DNA of 64,000 nucleotides, from assembly GCF_000828715.1 (NCBI RefSeq), contig NZ_AP014583.1, forward strand, positions 1,362,001-1,426,000, in the 5' to 3' direction. Position numbers and translations under genes: made by a program. The DNA is from Winogradskyella sp. PG-2 (GTDB lineage Bacteria; Bacteroidota; Bacteroidia; Flavobacteriales; Flavobacteriaceae). Shown here one piece after another: positions 1 through 9,639 of the stretch. Position 1 is the first letter of the stretch. Each line of letters starts with the position of its first letter. The notes under the pieces were generated by a model. It saw only the letters and a program-made list of their open reading frames with translations, had not been told where the DNA came from and searched no databases.

Positions 1-1
1 C

Positions 2-673
2 ATCTACAATATTCAACCAGAAACAAAACGTTATGGATTAATATCGTCTATAATGCCTTATGTAGATTATAACGACCATATTTTAATGGCCAATCAACAA
101 CTATACGAACAATTTTCTGGTGCAGACCATGGAAGTGCTTTAGACTATAGTTTGGAAACTGAAGATTATGTTTTAGAAACACGTAACGAAGAAGAAAAAT
201 GGCTATATGACAATTATATTAAATTACATCAAGAAGAAATGTTGGCATCTCACAAAGTACTTCTACAAAAATTAGAGTCGCAATGCTATTCTCAAGATAT
301 GATGCAAAATATAATTTCTAAAATTGCATTAAAAGTTGGTCTATTTCAAGGTTCTAAAAAACTAAAATTCTTAGATACATTAAGTAACGGATTCTTTCAA
401 AATGTAGGTAATAACCAAGTTGGTATTTCTTACGAACCACCTAAAATTGATAGCCCTATAAAAGAGTTGATTAAGTTTTTAATGACACCAGAAAAGTATT
501 TTAGGTATCTCGTAAAAGTAAGACCTGTTTTATACAAAAAGAGCAAGCTCATAACCTTATTGGTGCCAATGTATTTAATTTATTGCTACATACGATTTAA
601 TAAATATATACGATTTAACATTTTAGAACGTTTCTTTCTCTTAAAACACAATGCTTTTAACAAGTTAAAGTAG
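2..673 (+). CDS. C-terminal part of an unrecognised protein (cut by the window edge)
   Basis: The reading frame is open from base 2 through the first ATG at 53, with plausible protein sequence on both sides of that ATG. The gene therefore almost certainly starts before the window and this is its C-terminal ~223 residues. The first part is acidic and Tyr/Glu-rich and looks helical. A hydrophobic stretch near the end (LLVPMYLIYCYI) could be one membrane segment, followed by a strongly basic tail rich in Lys, Arg and Phe. I do not recognise a family and assign no function. The next gene begins about 145 bp downstream and looks independent. Confidence 0.6.
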   Translation: MYNIQPETKRYGLISSIMPYVDYNDHILMANQQLYEQFSGADHGSALDYSLETEDYVLETRNEEEKWLYDNYIKLHQEEMLASHKVLLQKLESQCYSQDMMQNIISKIALKVGLFQGSKKLKFLDTLSNGFFQNVGNNQVGISYEPPKIDSPIKELIKFLMTPEKYFRYLVKVRPVLYKKSKLITLLVPMYLIYCYIRFNKYIRFNILERFFLLKHNAFNKLK

Positions 674-817
674 CTTTATATATCAATAAGAATTCTTGGT
701 TTGCATTACGATAATTAATGTTCTAGCAAAAAATTCTTAGATTTAGCTCTGATTTTTAGTATTAGGTAGGGTTTTCTAATATTTAACTGTCTTATTAATA
801 ATGCAGTGTAATTGCAT

Positions 818-2179
818 ATGGTAAAAAATTACTTTCTACTTTTTTTAATCACTTTGTTTCTGCATTCTTGTGGCACAGATGATAATTTGACGCCCTTAAA
901 TATAGAGACAGAATCAGACTTAGTGGTATTGACTCAAAATTCTGAAATTGAAATTTTTATGTTTTCAAATGATTCAAATATTCCATCAAACGGGCAGCTA
1001 TCTATAAGCAATCCTTCAAAAGGGAGTGCTATAATTATAGATGTTAATGCGACACCAAATAATCCTAGTGATGATAGTGTAAAGTATACGGCAAATCCTA
1101 ACGAGACTGGTGAGGACTCTTTTGAATATACTATATGTAACAACTCAGGAAACTGTAAAACAGAAGTGATATCGGTTACTATTACAAGCGGTACTGATGT
1201 ACCTTCTAATTTAGAAGGTATGCCTTTTCAAACACTTTCCGAATATCAATTATTTCAAAGCCCATTAAAAAACCTAAACCCAGAATTTGGTGTTCTTCCT
1301 TATACATTAAACTCTACACTATTTACAAATTATGCTAAAAAAAAGCGTTTCATTTGGATGCCAAATAATACAAAAGCTTCCTATATAAGCGACGATGCGC
1401 CTCTTAATTTTCCTGTTGGCACTATATTAATTAAAGGGTTTTATTATAATAATGTTTTACCGAATAATGACACTCAAAATATCGAAACACGCTTAATGAT
1501 TAGAAAAAATGAAGGCTGGGTTTTTGCAAATTATGTATGGAATTCTGACCAAACAGAAGCTACATTAGATTTAAATGGAAGTTTTGTTAATCTTGAGTGG
1601 CAAGATGAAAATGAGATTAAAAGCGTACAGTATAGAATTCCTGCAGGTGCAGAATGTCATACATGCCATAAGGTGATTGAAGTATCTCAGCCCATTGGGC
1701 CGAAACCAAGAAACCTTAACTTAGTATATAACTATGAGGGAGAGTCTATAAATCAATTGGAAAAGCTTAGAGATATAGGCTATTTAGAAAATTCTTTACC
1801 TTCTAATATTGAAACACTGCCTAATTATGACGACACTAGTCTTAGCCTCGGACTAAGAGCTAGGGCTTACTTAGACATCAATTGTGCACATTGTCACTCT
1901 GAAGAAACACATTGTGCCTATCGCCCTATGCGCTTTAGTTTTTCAGACACTGAAGATTTTACCAATATTGGTCTCTGTGTAGATCCCGACACTGATCTTG
2001 GATTAGGTCATGAGCATATTGTAGAACCTGGTGATGCCAGAAACTCTGTATTATACTATAGATTAAGTTCTACAGAACCCTCAGACCGAATGCCTTTGCT
2101 TGGACGTTCTTTAATACATATAGAAGGGGCTGATCTTATTGAAGATTGGATTAACTCCTTAAATAACGATTGCAACTAA
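818..2179 (+). CDS. Diheme c-type cytochrome lipoprotein (SO2930-like)
   Basis: I place the start at the ATG at 818; a TTG two codons earlier is less likely. This gives a lipoprotein signal with lipobox Cys at residue 18 (FLHSC). Residues ~35-125 resemble an Ig-like/cadherin-like tandem domain. The C-terminal two thirds resembles the SO2930 family of diheme cytochromes. Two CxxCH haem-binding motifs are visible, CHTCH at about 280-284 and CAHCH at about 356-360. The protein should be exported and membrane-anchored, with haems attached outside the cytoplasm. Its redox partner is unknown. The downstream FG-GAP gene starts 10 bp after the stop, which suggests an operon. Confidence 0.8.
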   Translation: MVKNYFLLFLITLFLHSCGTDDNLTPLNIETESDLVVLTQNSEIEIFMFSNDSNIPSNGQLSISNPSKGSAIIIDVNATPNNPSDDSVKYTANPNETGEDSFEYTICNNSGNCKTEVISVTITSGTDVPSNLEGMPFQTLSEYQLFQSPLKNLNPEFGVLPYTLNSTLFTNYAKKKRFIWMPNNTKASYISDDAPLNFPVGTILIKGFYYNNVLPNNDTQNIETRLMIRKNEGWVFANYVWNSDQTEATLDLNGSFVNLEWQDENEIKSVQYRIPAGAECHTCHKVIEVSQPIGPKPRNLNLVYNYEGESINQLEKLRDIGYLENSLPSNIETLPNYDDTSLSLGLRARAYLDINCAHCHSEETHCAYRPMRFSFSDTEDFTNIGLCVDPDTDLGLGHEHIVEPGDARNSVLYYRLSSTEPSDRMPLLGRSLIHIEGADLIEDWINSLNNDCN

Positions 2180-2189
2180 ATTTACGACT

Positions 2190-4667
2190 ATGAAAAAAAT
2201 ATTACACATCGCTCTTATACTTGGCCTTTTTGGTGGAGGTATTTATGCCCAAGTATTAAACGAAGCAGCAAACTGGCCTAATGATCAATGGTCCATTTCT
2301 GGGTCTTATGATGTTGACCATCTAGATCATAATCCGACAATTGCTTCTGGTTCTAGCTCATTCTCCTTTGATGATAATTTAGCAGGTGGATCATCTATAA
2401 ATAATGTCGCTGTAGAATCACCAATCATTGATTTAACTGCTGCTTATAACGCAAATGAAACTGAATTGATTGTAGCTTTTGATTATGCTCTTAATATTTA
2501 CCTGCAAGAATCTTTACGACTTCAATTCTGGGATGCTAGTGCTGTTCAATGGGTAAATTGGGGAACTGCTTTATCTGAAAATTCATCTGCTACAGTTAAT
2601 TTTTGTAATGGAGGTACTACAGACTACACTAGTGAAGCTTTGAATATATCTTCTTTTGCAACTAACCAATTAGAAGGGTTTAAATATCGCATTTTATATG
2701 ATGACAACAGCTCATTTGGATGGGGTTTTTGTGTTAACTCAGTAGTTATTAGCTCTACTGCTCCACCAGCATGTCCTAACGTGAGTTCAGTAATGACAAC
2801 TAGTGTCACTTCTACAACTGCCGATGTTAGTTGGATTGCAGGAGGTACTGAAACGGGATGGGAAGTTGCTGTAATACTAACAGGGTCAGCCACACCTTCT
2901 TCTGGAGACTTTACTTCAAATAGTGTTGTTAGTTTAAATGGCCTTACTCCATCAACTAATTATACTGTTTGTGTTAGAGCTGATTGTAATATAGATGGCT
3001 TCAGCACTTGGGAATGTACAGATTTCTTAACAGGTATTGATACATCTGGTTATCCTGTTACATTCACAACAAATCCAATAGCTACAAACGGAACTTACGA
3101 TATTGCTCTAGTAGATTTAAATGGCGACTTTTTAGATGATATTGTTTCAGTAAGCTCAACTAATGTTAATGTTCATTATCAGCTTGCTAGTGGTGGGTTT
3201 AATATGGTAAATATAGGCACTACATCTGCAGATTTTTCACCTAACTGGAGTTTAGCTGCTGGCGATTTTGATCGTAATGGCTATAATGATCTTTTGTATG
3301 GTGGTGGTTCTGGTGTTACATTTATGAAAGCAAATGCAACCGGTACAGCATATACAGAGATATCTGGGTCTGATTATGTATTCTCACAACGATCAAATTT
3401 TATAGATATTAATAATGACGGTCATCTTGATGCATTTGTATGCCATGATGTACAGGCCAATGTTTATTATATCAATGATGGTTCTGGAAACCTAACATTC
3501 TATCAAGGACCTAGTTCTGAAGCTCCAAATGGTATTGGTACAGTTCCTGGTGGTGGTAACTATGCAACTGTTTGGATTGATTATGATAACGATAGAGATA
3601 TGGATATGTTTATTGCCAAATGTAGGGGTGGCTCAACCACAATTAGCACTAACGAATTATGGAGAAATGATGGCAATGGTATGTTTGTAAATGTTGCTGA
3701 TAGTAATGGTTGGTACAATTCTACTTACCCAGGAGCTGGTCATAATAATGATTCTAACTTAGGAGATAATGTACAGACTTGGTCTTCTGCTTGGGCTGAT
3801 TTTGATAACGATGGAGATATGGATGTATATGTAGGTGCAAGTAACACTACTAATGGAGATTCAAAATTAATGCGTAACAATGGAGATGGCACTTTTACAG
3901 ATATAACTTCTGGATCTGGTGTCTTATCAGCTAGTTTAGGAATAGAAAATGCACCTGCAGATTTTGATAATGATGGGTATGTAGATATTATATCAAATGG
4001 CGATGTTTTATTTAATAATGGTGATTTTACATTTACAAATTATTCTAGTAATATGCCCCCAAACGGAGCTATTGGAGACACTAATAGTGATGGGTTTTTA
4101 GATGTCTTTAGATTTGGAAATATCTATGTAAATAATACCAATTCAAATAATTGGATTAAAATTAATACCGTTGGGACCGACAGTAATATTAATGGTATTG
4201 GAGCTAGGGTTGAAATAATGACAACTGCTGGAAAACAAATAAGAGATGTAAGAAGTGGTGAAGGTTTTGAGTTTATGAGTTCTCTAAATACACATTTTGG
4301 GATAGGCACTGAAACTTCTATTGAAAGCATTACTGTTTATTGGCCATCTGGTATTATAGATTATATTCCTAATCCTACTATAAATACAACGGTCAATATT
4401 ATTGAAGGCTCTTTTTTAAGTTTAGAAGACGAAACACTTAGAGATGTAGTTATATACCCAAACCCAGTTGAAGATATTTTAAATATTGAAACCTCAACAA
4501 GTCTTATAAATAAGATTGCTACTGTTTTTGATATTAACGGAAAAATAGTACTCAACCAAAAATTGATTACAAATACCTTAAAGGTTTCTAGTTTAGGAAG
4601 TGGGATTTACTTTTTAAGACTTGAATCTGAAGGAAAAAGTATAAAACGAAAGTTTATAAAAAAATAG
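2190..4667 (+). CDS. T9SS-secreted FG-GAP/VCBS repeat protein with ASPIC/UnbV domain
   Basis: The 825-residue protein has a signal peptide ending near IYAQ and an N-terminal region that may be a jelly-roll. A fibronectin-III-like domain follows at about 190-280. Several FG-GAP/VCBS repeats with calcium-type loops such as DFDNDGDMD and DYDNDRDMD come next. An ASPIC/UnbV-like module (GIGARVEI, VYWPSG) precedes a type-A T9SS sorting domain starting at IYPNP. It is likely exported by the type IX system and bound at the cell surface. The ligand is unknown. It shares an operon with the cytochrome lipoprotein, and a strong terminator follows. Confidence 0.85.
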   Translation: MKKILHIALILGLFGGGIYAQVLNEAANWPNDQWSISGSYDVDHLDHNPTIASGSSSFSFDDNLAGGSSINNVAVESPIIDLTAAYNANETELIVAFDYALNIYLQESLRLQFWDASAVQWVNWGTALSENSSATVNFCNGGTTDYTSEALNISSFATNQLEGFKYRILYDDNSSFGWGFCVNSVVISSTAPPACPNVSSVMTTSVTSTTADVSWIAGGTETGWEVAVILTGSATPSSGDFTSNSVVSLNGLTPSTNYTVCVRADCNIDGFSTWECTDFLTGIDTSGYPVTFTTNPIATNGTYDIALVDLNGDFLDDIVSVSSTNVNVHYQLASGGFNMVNIGTTSADFSPNWSLAAGDFDRNGYNDLLYGGGSGVTFMKANATGTAYTEISGSDYVFSQRSNFIDINNDGHLDAFVCHDVQANVYYINDGSGNLTFYQGPSSEAPNGIGTVPGGGNYATVWIDYDNDRDMDMFIAKCRGGSTTISTNELWRNDGNGMFVNVADSNGWYNSTYPGAGHNNDSNLGDNVQTWSSAWADFDNDGDMDVYVGASNTTNGDSKLMRNNGDGTFTDITSGSGVLSASLGIENAPADFDNDGYVDIISNGDVLFNNGDFTFTNYSSNMPPNGAIGDTNSDGFLDVFRFGNIYVNNTNSNNWIKINTVGTDSNINGIGARVEIMTTAGKQIRDVRSGEGFEFMSSLNTHFGIGTETSIESITVYWPSGIIDYIPNPTINTTVNIIEGSFLSLEDETLRDVVIYPNPVEDILNIETSTSLINKIATVFDINGKIVLNQKLITNTLKVSSLGSGIYFLRLESEGKSIKRKFIKK

Positions 4668-4699
4668 CTTTTCACCTTCCTATAAATTACAATAATAAG

Positions 4700-4729
4700 A
4701 ACCGTTTGAGAAAATCAAGCGGTTTTTTT
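4700..4729 (+). terminator. Rho-independent terminator after the FG-GAP gene
   Basis: A ten-base arm (AACCGTTTGA) pairs with TCAAGCGGTT, with one G-U pair and a five-base loop, and is followed by seven T. It ends the cytochrome/FG-GAP operon and lies just before the promoter of the ABC gene. Confidence 0.85.
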
Positions 4730-4733
4730 GTGC

Positions 4734-4741
4734 TACTTTTG
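4734..4741 (+). promoter_or_regulatory. TAnnTTTG promoter element of the ABC ATPase gene
   Basis: TACTTTTG matches the Bacteroidota -7 consensus exactly. Only four bases separate it from the ATG at 4746, so the transcript should have almost no 5' leader. No clear -33 TTG is seen at the usual 17-23 bp; the nearest TTTG is 25 bp upstream, in the terminator stem. Confidence 0.6.
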
Positions 4742-4745
4742 TACT

Positions 4746-5660
4746 ATGCTTCGAGTAAAACATGTTTCTTTCGGATACTCCAAAACTACAATTTTAAAAG
4801 CTATAGACTTTAATGTAAAAACGGGAGAAAATTTAGCCATTATTGGTGAAAGTGGATCGGGAAAAAGTACACTTCTCAAACTCATTTATGGTGAATTTGA
4901 TTTAGAACATGGACATATTTATTGGAATGAGAAAGAAATTCTTGGCCCCAAATTTAACTTGGTGATAGGTTATGGCTTTATAAAATATGTCACCCAAGAA
5001 TTTGATTTGATGCCTTTCACCTCTGTTGAAAACAACATAGGTAAACACCTCTCTAATTTCTTTCCTGTAGAAAAGCAAAAACGTATTAATGAACTTATAA
5101 AAGTTGTGGAACTCGAGGCCTTCGCTAAAACCAAAGTTAAGAATCTCAGCGGAGGACAAAAACAACGTGTTGCTATTGCTAGAGCCTTGGCAAAACAGCC
5201 AGAAATCTTATTACTAGACGAGCCTTTTAGCCATATAGATAATTTTAAAAAGCAATCGCTAAGGAGAAGTGTATTTAAATATCTAAAAGAAAACAACATT
5301 ACATGCATTGTTGCTACTCACGACAAAAATGATGTGCTAGGGTTTTCAGACGCAATGTTAGTGCTTCATAAGGCGAAAATCGTAGCTCAAGATACACCTC
5401 AAAACCTATATAGTAATCCCAAATTACCATTAGTGGCATCTTTCTTTGGTGAGTTTAATGTCATAGAACCTTTTGGAATTGTCTATGCCCATCAACTTAA
5501 AATAGTAGAGAATTCAGATTTAAAAGCTGTAGTAAAGCAGTCTTATTTTAATGGAAATACTTGGTTAATTGAGGCTGAGTATAATTCTGAATCTATGTTT
5601 ATTGAGCACAAGGTTAACATCGAAACATCATCTATTATAAAGTTCGAAGTTCTGGTCTAA
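4746..5660 (+). CDS. ABC transporter ATP-binding protein
   Basis: I chose ATG 4746, because an upstream in-frame TTG lies within the preceding terminator and promoter. The 304-residue protein has a Walker A (GESGSGKST, residues 34-42), a signature LSGGQ, a Walker B with LLLDEP, and the H-loop ATHD. About 80 extra residues follow the ATPase core. The overall pattern resembles FbpC/PotA-type importer ATPases. No permease or binding protein is adjacent, so the substrate is unknown. It converges with the MMPL gene, with two bases between them. It is probably an orphan ATPase working with a permease encoded elsewhere. Confidence 0.8.
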   Translation: MLRVKHVSFGYSKTTILKAIDFNVKTGENLAIIGESGSGKSTLLKLIYGEFDLEHGHIYWNEKEILGPKFNLVIGYGFIKYVTQEFDLMPFTSVENNIGKHLSNFFPVEKQKRINELIKVVELEAFAKTKVKNLSGGQKQRVAIARALAKQPEILLLDEPFSHIDNFKKQSLRRSVFKYLKENNITCIVATHDKNDVLGFSDAMLVLHKAKIVAQDTPQNLYSNPKLPLVASFFGEFNVIEPFGIVYAHQLKIVENSDLKAVVKQSYFNGNTWLIEAEYNSESMFIEHKVNIETSSIIKFEVLV

Positions 5661-5662
5661 AT

Positions 5663-7921
5663 CTAATTATCAAACTTCTTCAATAAAGCTGGCAAATAAA
5701 AGATATCCGTAATCAAAGCAATAGCCACAGTAACGGAACACAGCAGCCCGAAATCTTTAACAGATGGTGTTGCGCTAGAGGCAATGATTAAAAAGCCGCC
5801 AACTAATGCAATTGTAGTAGAAAACAAAGCGCTACCAGTATAATGCATCGCATTATCCATTCTTACTTTTGGAGTTCCTGTGATAGTTTTACTTCGTCTA
5901 TATTTATAGACTAAATGTATAGTATCATCCATTGCAATACCCAACATTATAGGAGTAATCATAGCTGTAGTGACATCTAAAGGAATATCTAATAGGCTCA
6001 TAAAAATAGCTAAAACCGTAAGTGGTAATAAATTAGGAATCAATACTAAAAGTGTTGTTCTTAAACTTCTAATAAAAACTAAAAGGCATAAAAAAGCTAC
6101 AAAAAATGCTGCGAAGAAAGACTTAAACTGTGTTTCTAATATAAAATTGTTGAGCTGCGCAAATACAACAGCAAAACCGTTGATTTTTAAGTTATAATTT
6201 TTAGTGTCAAATGAAGATTCGAAATCTCGCTTTACATCCTCTAACACTTGTTCTAATTCAGAAGTTTTCATTTCTCTTAAACTCAATGTGAAACCTGCTG
6301 TGGTTAGATCTTTAGAAAACAGCTTAAAAAAGCTATTATCATTAGTATCGGCTAAAGATAAAGTGTTCTTAATCTTATCATCTGATACATTGGTTTGAAA
6401 TAAAACAGGATTCCGCTTTTCTAAAAAAGATTTAATATTGATTACAGATACTGGTGCTGAAATTAGAGGGTTCGCTTCAAGTTTACTTTGAAAGACCTCT
6501 AATTGTTTCATAGCGCCTTTGTTCAGAATAGATTCACCATTAGCCATTGACACATTGAGTTGTAATCTAGAGCTTCCTTGCAATTTACTTTCTACTAATC
6601 TTAAGTCTTGCTTTGCTTTTCCTTCCGCAAGTAAGTTTGAAGAATCTGTATCTATCTTAACTTGAAAAATTGAATAAAATCCAAAAAGTAATACTAATGT
6701 AAAACCAACAATGATGCTCGTTTTGTATTGTGATGTAAATCCGTTTAACCAATTTATAAAACCCGATTGACTCACGGTTTTAATACTCAAAAGTGGTTTC
6801 GCGGCTTTAAAGTTGAGCGTCATAAAACTAAAGCCAATAATGGTAATTATATAGACCAAAATAAAACTCAATAACAATCCGACACAGGTGAAGACTCCCA
6901 TGTTTTTAAATGCTGGCAACGGAGATAAGTATAATGCAAAGTAACCCACAAAGGTTGTTAATGTTGTATAGAAACATGGTGTAAAGCTTTTTCTAACAGC
7001 AATTGCCAACAATTCAACTTTAGATAATGATGTGTTTAAAATCCCCTCTTTATGGTAAACATTGATAATATGGACTGCATCACTAACACTGTAAACCATA
7101 AGAATGGTTGGGATTAGCATAGAAATCATATTCAGAGCAAATCCGAATGACGTTATAAGTCCAAACAATAAACTCACTGGTATCGCAACAGATAATAGAG
7201 ATATAATAAGATAGCGTTTGCTTGGTAGTAAAAACAAAAGCATTAGCGTAATGACAAGAACAGTTAATACGCCAAAGGTTAGGCTCTCTTTATAAATTCC
7301 TTTACTATAAGCCTCATTTAAAACTGGTGGACCTGTTAAATAGTAATTATAATATTCTTTTTCTATTATGGTTCGTATTTCACCAGCAATATCTTTTCGT
7401 TTTTCTTCAATTGTTGGGGTTGGGTTTAATTGAATATAAAAGAACTGATTTTTATAATCGTTGGTGACTAGTTGAGACGTAATATTAGGCAATTTTGAAA
7501 ACAAGCTTTTAAGACCTTTTTCGCTTCGTTTTACATTATATAAATCACCAAAATTGATTTTGTTATTCGCATAGATAGGATATTTAGCCTTGGCTAAGCT
7601 GAATGATGTTTTTACGTAATGAAGTGCTTCAATGCTTAGATGTAGTTGTTTAAGGCTTTGCATTTCCGCTTCGCCTATAGCATTTTCAACAGGAAACATG
7701 GCAATGAAAATCTCATCAGAACCAAAGTTTTCTTGGAAATCTATATAGGCCTTATAGCTTGGGTCATCCTCTAAAAACCATATTGACAGTGAATTATCAA
7801 CACTTAATTTCTTTAGCGTTTGATAACCTGAAAATGACATGAGAATTCCCAAAACAACAATAATGAGTACTCTGAACCTTATAATACCTCTGATAAGATT
7901 TTCAATCTTTTTCATGGTCAT
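5663..7921 (-). CDS. MMPL/RND-family transporter
   Basis: At 752 residues with two similar halves, each half holds one N-terminal transmembrane helix, a large periplasmic loop and a bundle of about five helices. This is the HAE3/MMPL layout in which one chain carries twelve helices. Motifs include a helix-4 type region (TLMVYSVSDAVHI) and its repeat (PIMLGIAMDDTIH), where acidic residues fit proton relay. Likely substrates are lipids or hydrophobic compounds, but the sequence does not specify them. It lies 14 bp downstream of the GreA-like gene, so the FAD oxidoreductase, GreA-like and MMPL genes may form one unit. Confidence 0.85.
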   Translation of the reverse strand: MTMKKIENLIRGIIRFRVLIIVVLGILMSFSGYQTLKKLSVDNSLSIWFLEDDPSYKAYIDFQENFGSDEIFIAMFPVENAIGEAEMQSLKQLHLSIEALHYVKTSFSLAKAKYPIYANNKINFGDLYNVKRSEKGLKSLFSKLPNITSQLVTNDYKNQFFYIQLNPTPTIEEKRKDIAGEIRTIIEKEYYNYYLTGPPVLNEAYSKGIYKESLTFGVLTVLVITLMLLFLLPSKRYLIISLLSVAIPVSLLFGLITSFGFALNMISMLIPTILMVYSVSDAVHIINVYHKEGILNTSLSKVELLAIAVRKSFTPCFYTTLTTFVGYFALYLSPLPAFKNMGVFTCVGLLLSFILVYIITIIGFSFMTLNFKAAKPLLSIKTVSQSGFINWLNGFTSQYKTSIIVGFTLVLLFGFYSIFQVKIDTDSSNLLAEGKAKQDLRLVESKLQGSSRLQLNVSMANGESILNKGAMKQLEVFQSKLEANPLISAPVSVINIKSFLEKRNPVLFQTNVSDDKIKNTLSLADTNDNSFFKLFSKDLTTAGFTLSLREMKTSELEQVLEDVKRDFESSFDTKNYNLKINGFAVVFAQLNNFILETQFKSFFAAFFVAFLCLLVFIRSLRTTLLVLIPNLLPLTVLAIFMSLLDIPLDVTTAMITPIMLGIAMDDTIHLVYKYRRSKTITGTPKVRMDNAMHYTGSALFSTTIALVGGFLIIASSATPSVKDFGLLCSVTVAIALITDIFYLPALLKKFDN

Positions 7922-7935
7922 ATATATCTCAATTA

Positions 7936-8385
7936 TTAATCAATTTTTGAGATAACAAAGGTACTATTTCTAAACTGAATTTGATCACCAACAGTTTTAG
8001 ATAATAATAGTTTTGCGATGGGTGTTGACGGAGAAATTGCATAAAATTTATCTATTTCTATTTCTATTTCGCCAGCACTAATAGCAATAAAATAATTAGC
8101 TTGAGACGAATATACTACACTGCCAAGTGCAACATTATTGTGCTTAATTTCTAGGTTAATTTTAGCAAGTATCCCTTTCTGTTTTTGAATTTCAGCTAAT
8201 TGATGACCTGTCTTTTCACGTTCTAATTGCAGCATCGCTCGTCCTGTTTCGTGCTTATCGCCAGCACTGCTCTTAGTTTCAGATTGCAATGAGTTTTGAA
8301 TATCTAAAATTTTAGATTGTATAACTTCTAAGCGACCATTTAAAAAGTCTTGACATTTTGTATAAAGTTGTTGCTTCGTATTCAT
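7936..8385 (-). CDS. GreA/GreB-like protein (flavobacterial type)
   Basis: I start at ATG 8385, whose A is also the last base of the preceding gene's TAA (TAATG), a typical translational-coupling junction. A longer in-frame start would run inside the oxidoreductase gene. The 149-residue product has an N-terminal helical, coiled-coil-prone region (about 1-75), including SSAGDKHETGRA. A C-terminal beta-rich domain resembles the GreA/GreB C-terminus. Relatives in flavobacteria are often labelled 3-oxoacyl-ACP synthase, which the sequence does not support since no thiolase fold or active Cys is present. A role at RNA polymerase is inferred from fold similarity only. Confidence 0.65.
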   Translation of the reverse strand: MNTKQQLYTKCQDFLNGRLEVIQSKILDIQNSLQSETKSSAGDKHETGRAMLQLEREKTGHQLAEIQKQKGILAKINLEIKHNNVALGSVVYSSQANYFIAISAGEIEIEIDKFYAISPSTPIAKLLLSKTVGDQIQFRNSTFVISKID

Positions 8386-9497
8386 TACACTATATCTGCA
8401 AGTTCTTTTCCCACTAAAGTACCAATTGCAACTCCCATTCCGCCTAATCGAACTCCACAATATATATTATTACTCAATTGTTTTACAATCGCATTCTTTT
8501 GTTTTCCAATTCCCATTATACCTGACCAACTATGCTCAATTTCAAAATCTATACTAGGTAAAATAGTGGTTCTTAAAAGTTCTTTTAGTTTGTTTTGAAC
8601 AATTTCAGTTTTACCAAACTCTGAAGTTTCTTCGGTTTTAAAATCTAGGTTTCGTCCTCCTCCTAACAAAATTCTATTATCAATATTCCTAAAATAATAA
8701 TACCCTTTATCTAGATGAAATGTACCTTCAATATGAAGATCCCTAATTGGCTTTGTAATTATGACTTGTGCTCTTGCTGGCTTAACCGTTTCTTTAATGA
8801 GTTTTGAAGCAAATCCATTCGTGGCAATTAAAAGGTTTTGTGTTGAAAGCTCAAATTTGTTTGTTTTAATTTTTACTCCATTAGTATCGTCTTCAAATTC
8901 TTGCACAACACAATTGTTTAGTATTTTAATGTCTTCTTGCTGTACTTTATTTAATAAAGCTTCCATCATTTTACCAGTATCAATTTGACCTTCAAATTGG
9001 TTAAAACTACAATGTGGTTTTATATTTTTAAACTTAAATTTATTCTCATTTAATGAAAAGACCTCATCTTTAAATATCGATTTTAAAAGCGTATTGATCT
9101 CATTTCTCTTCCTTAAACACACATCATAAAGTTCCTTGTCAGTTTCTAAAAACAATTCATAACCTCCTAAGTTTTTATAAGAAATAGACTTATCGCCTAA
9201 TGTTTTGCGAAGTAATTGTAAGCCATTAACTCTTTTTTTTATGAGCTCTAAAACTTCATCCTCAGAATGGTGCTTTAAGTCATCTATTATTTCGCCAAGA
9301 CTTCCAAAACATGCAAAACCTGCATTCTTAGTACTTGCCCCTTGTGGTAAGACTCCTTTTTCTAATACAATAATTTTAGCCTTAGGAAACCTCCTTTTTA
9401 GATGAAGTGCGCAACTTAAGCCAACAATACCACTGCCCACAATGGTATAATCAATATTAGATAACCAAGTCTTTATTTCCCAATAGGATAAAATCAT
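8385..9497 (-). CDS. FAD-dependent oxidoreductase (DAO family)
   Basis: The 370-residue protein opens with a Rossmann FAD-binding motif, VGSGIVGLSCALHL, at about residues 20-33. A ribose-binding glutamate follows in VLEKG, then GASTKNAGFAC, typical of DadA/glycine-oxidase-like enzymes. A C-terminal FAD-contact motif GVRLGGMGVAIG closes the domain. It most likely oxidises an amino acid or similar amine. The substrate cannot be deduced. Its stop overlaps the start of the GreA-like gene by one base. Confidence 0.75.
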   Translation of the reverse strand: MILSYWEIKTWLSNIDYTIVGSGIVGLSCALHLKRRFPKAKIIVLEKGVLPQGASTKNAGFACFGSLGEIIDDLKHHSEDEVLELIKKRVNGLQLLRKTLGDKSISYKNLGGYELFLETDKELYDVCLRKRNEINTLLKSIFKDEVFSLNENKFKFKNIKPHCSFNQFEGQIDTGKMMEALLNKVQQEDIKILNNCVVQEFEDDTNGVKIKTNKFELSTQNLLIATNGFASKLIKETVKPARAQVIITKPIRDLHIEGTFHLDKGYYYFRNIDNRILLGGGRNLDFKTEETSEFGKTEIVQNKLKELLRTTILPSIDFEIEHSWSGIMGIGKQKNAIVKQLSNNIYCGVRLGGMGVAIGTLVGKELADIV

Positions 9498-9639
9498 TGG
9501 TATAAAAATAAGGATGTTTCATGAAGACTATCTGTTTTTGTACTGTTTCTTAAATTATATTTATATTAGTGCCCATTCTAAAGAGAATTTCGCAAAAAAT
9601 AATTCTGAAAGAATTCTTCCTAAATACAAAAATTGCTTT

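Noticed and set aside
3580..3850. Tandem DNA repeats in the FG-GAP genes (also 28880-32158)
   Set aside because: The repetition is at protein level, from calcium-loop blades. The DNA copies diverge and are not a separate repeat element.
8386..8460. Longer start for the GreA-like protein
   Set aside because: The extra 25 residues are a shadow of the oxidoreductase C-terminus. The TAATG junction and the natural N-terminus support the start at 8385.
9514..9639. N-terminal extension of the metalloprotease
   Set aside because: It lacks protein-like features and would bury the signal peptide that begins at 9640.
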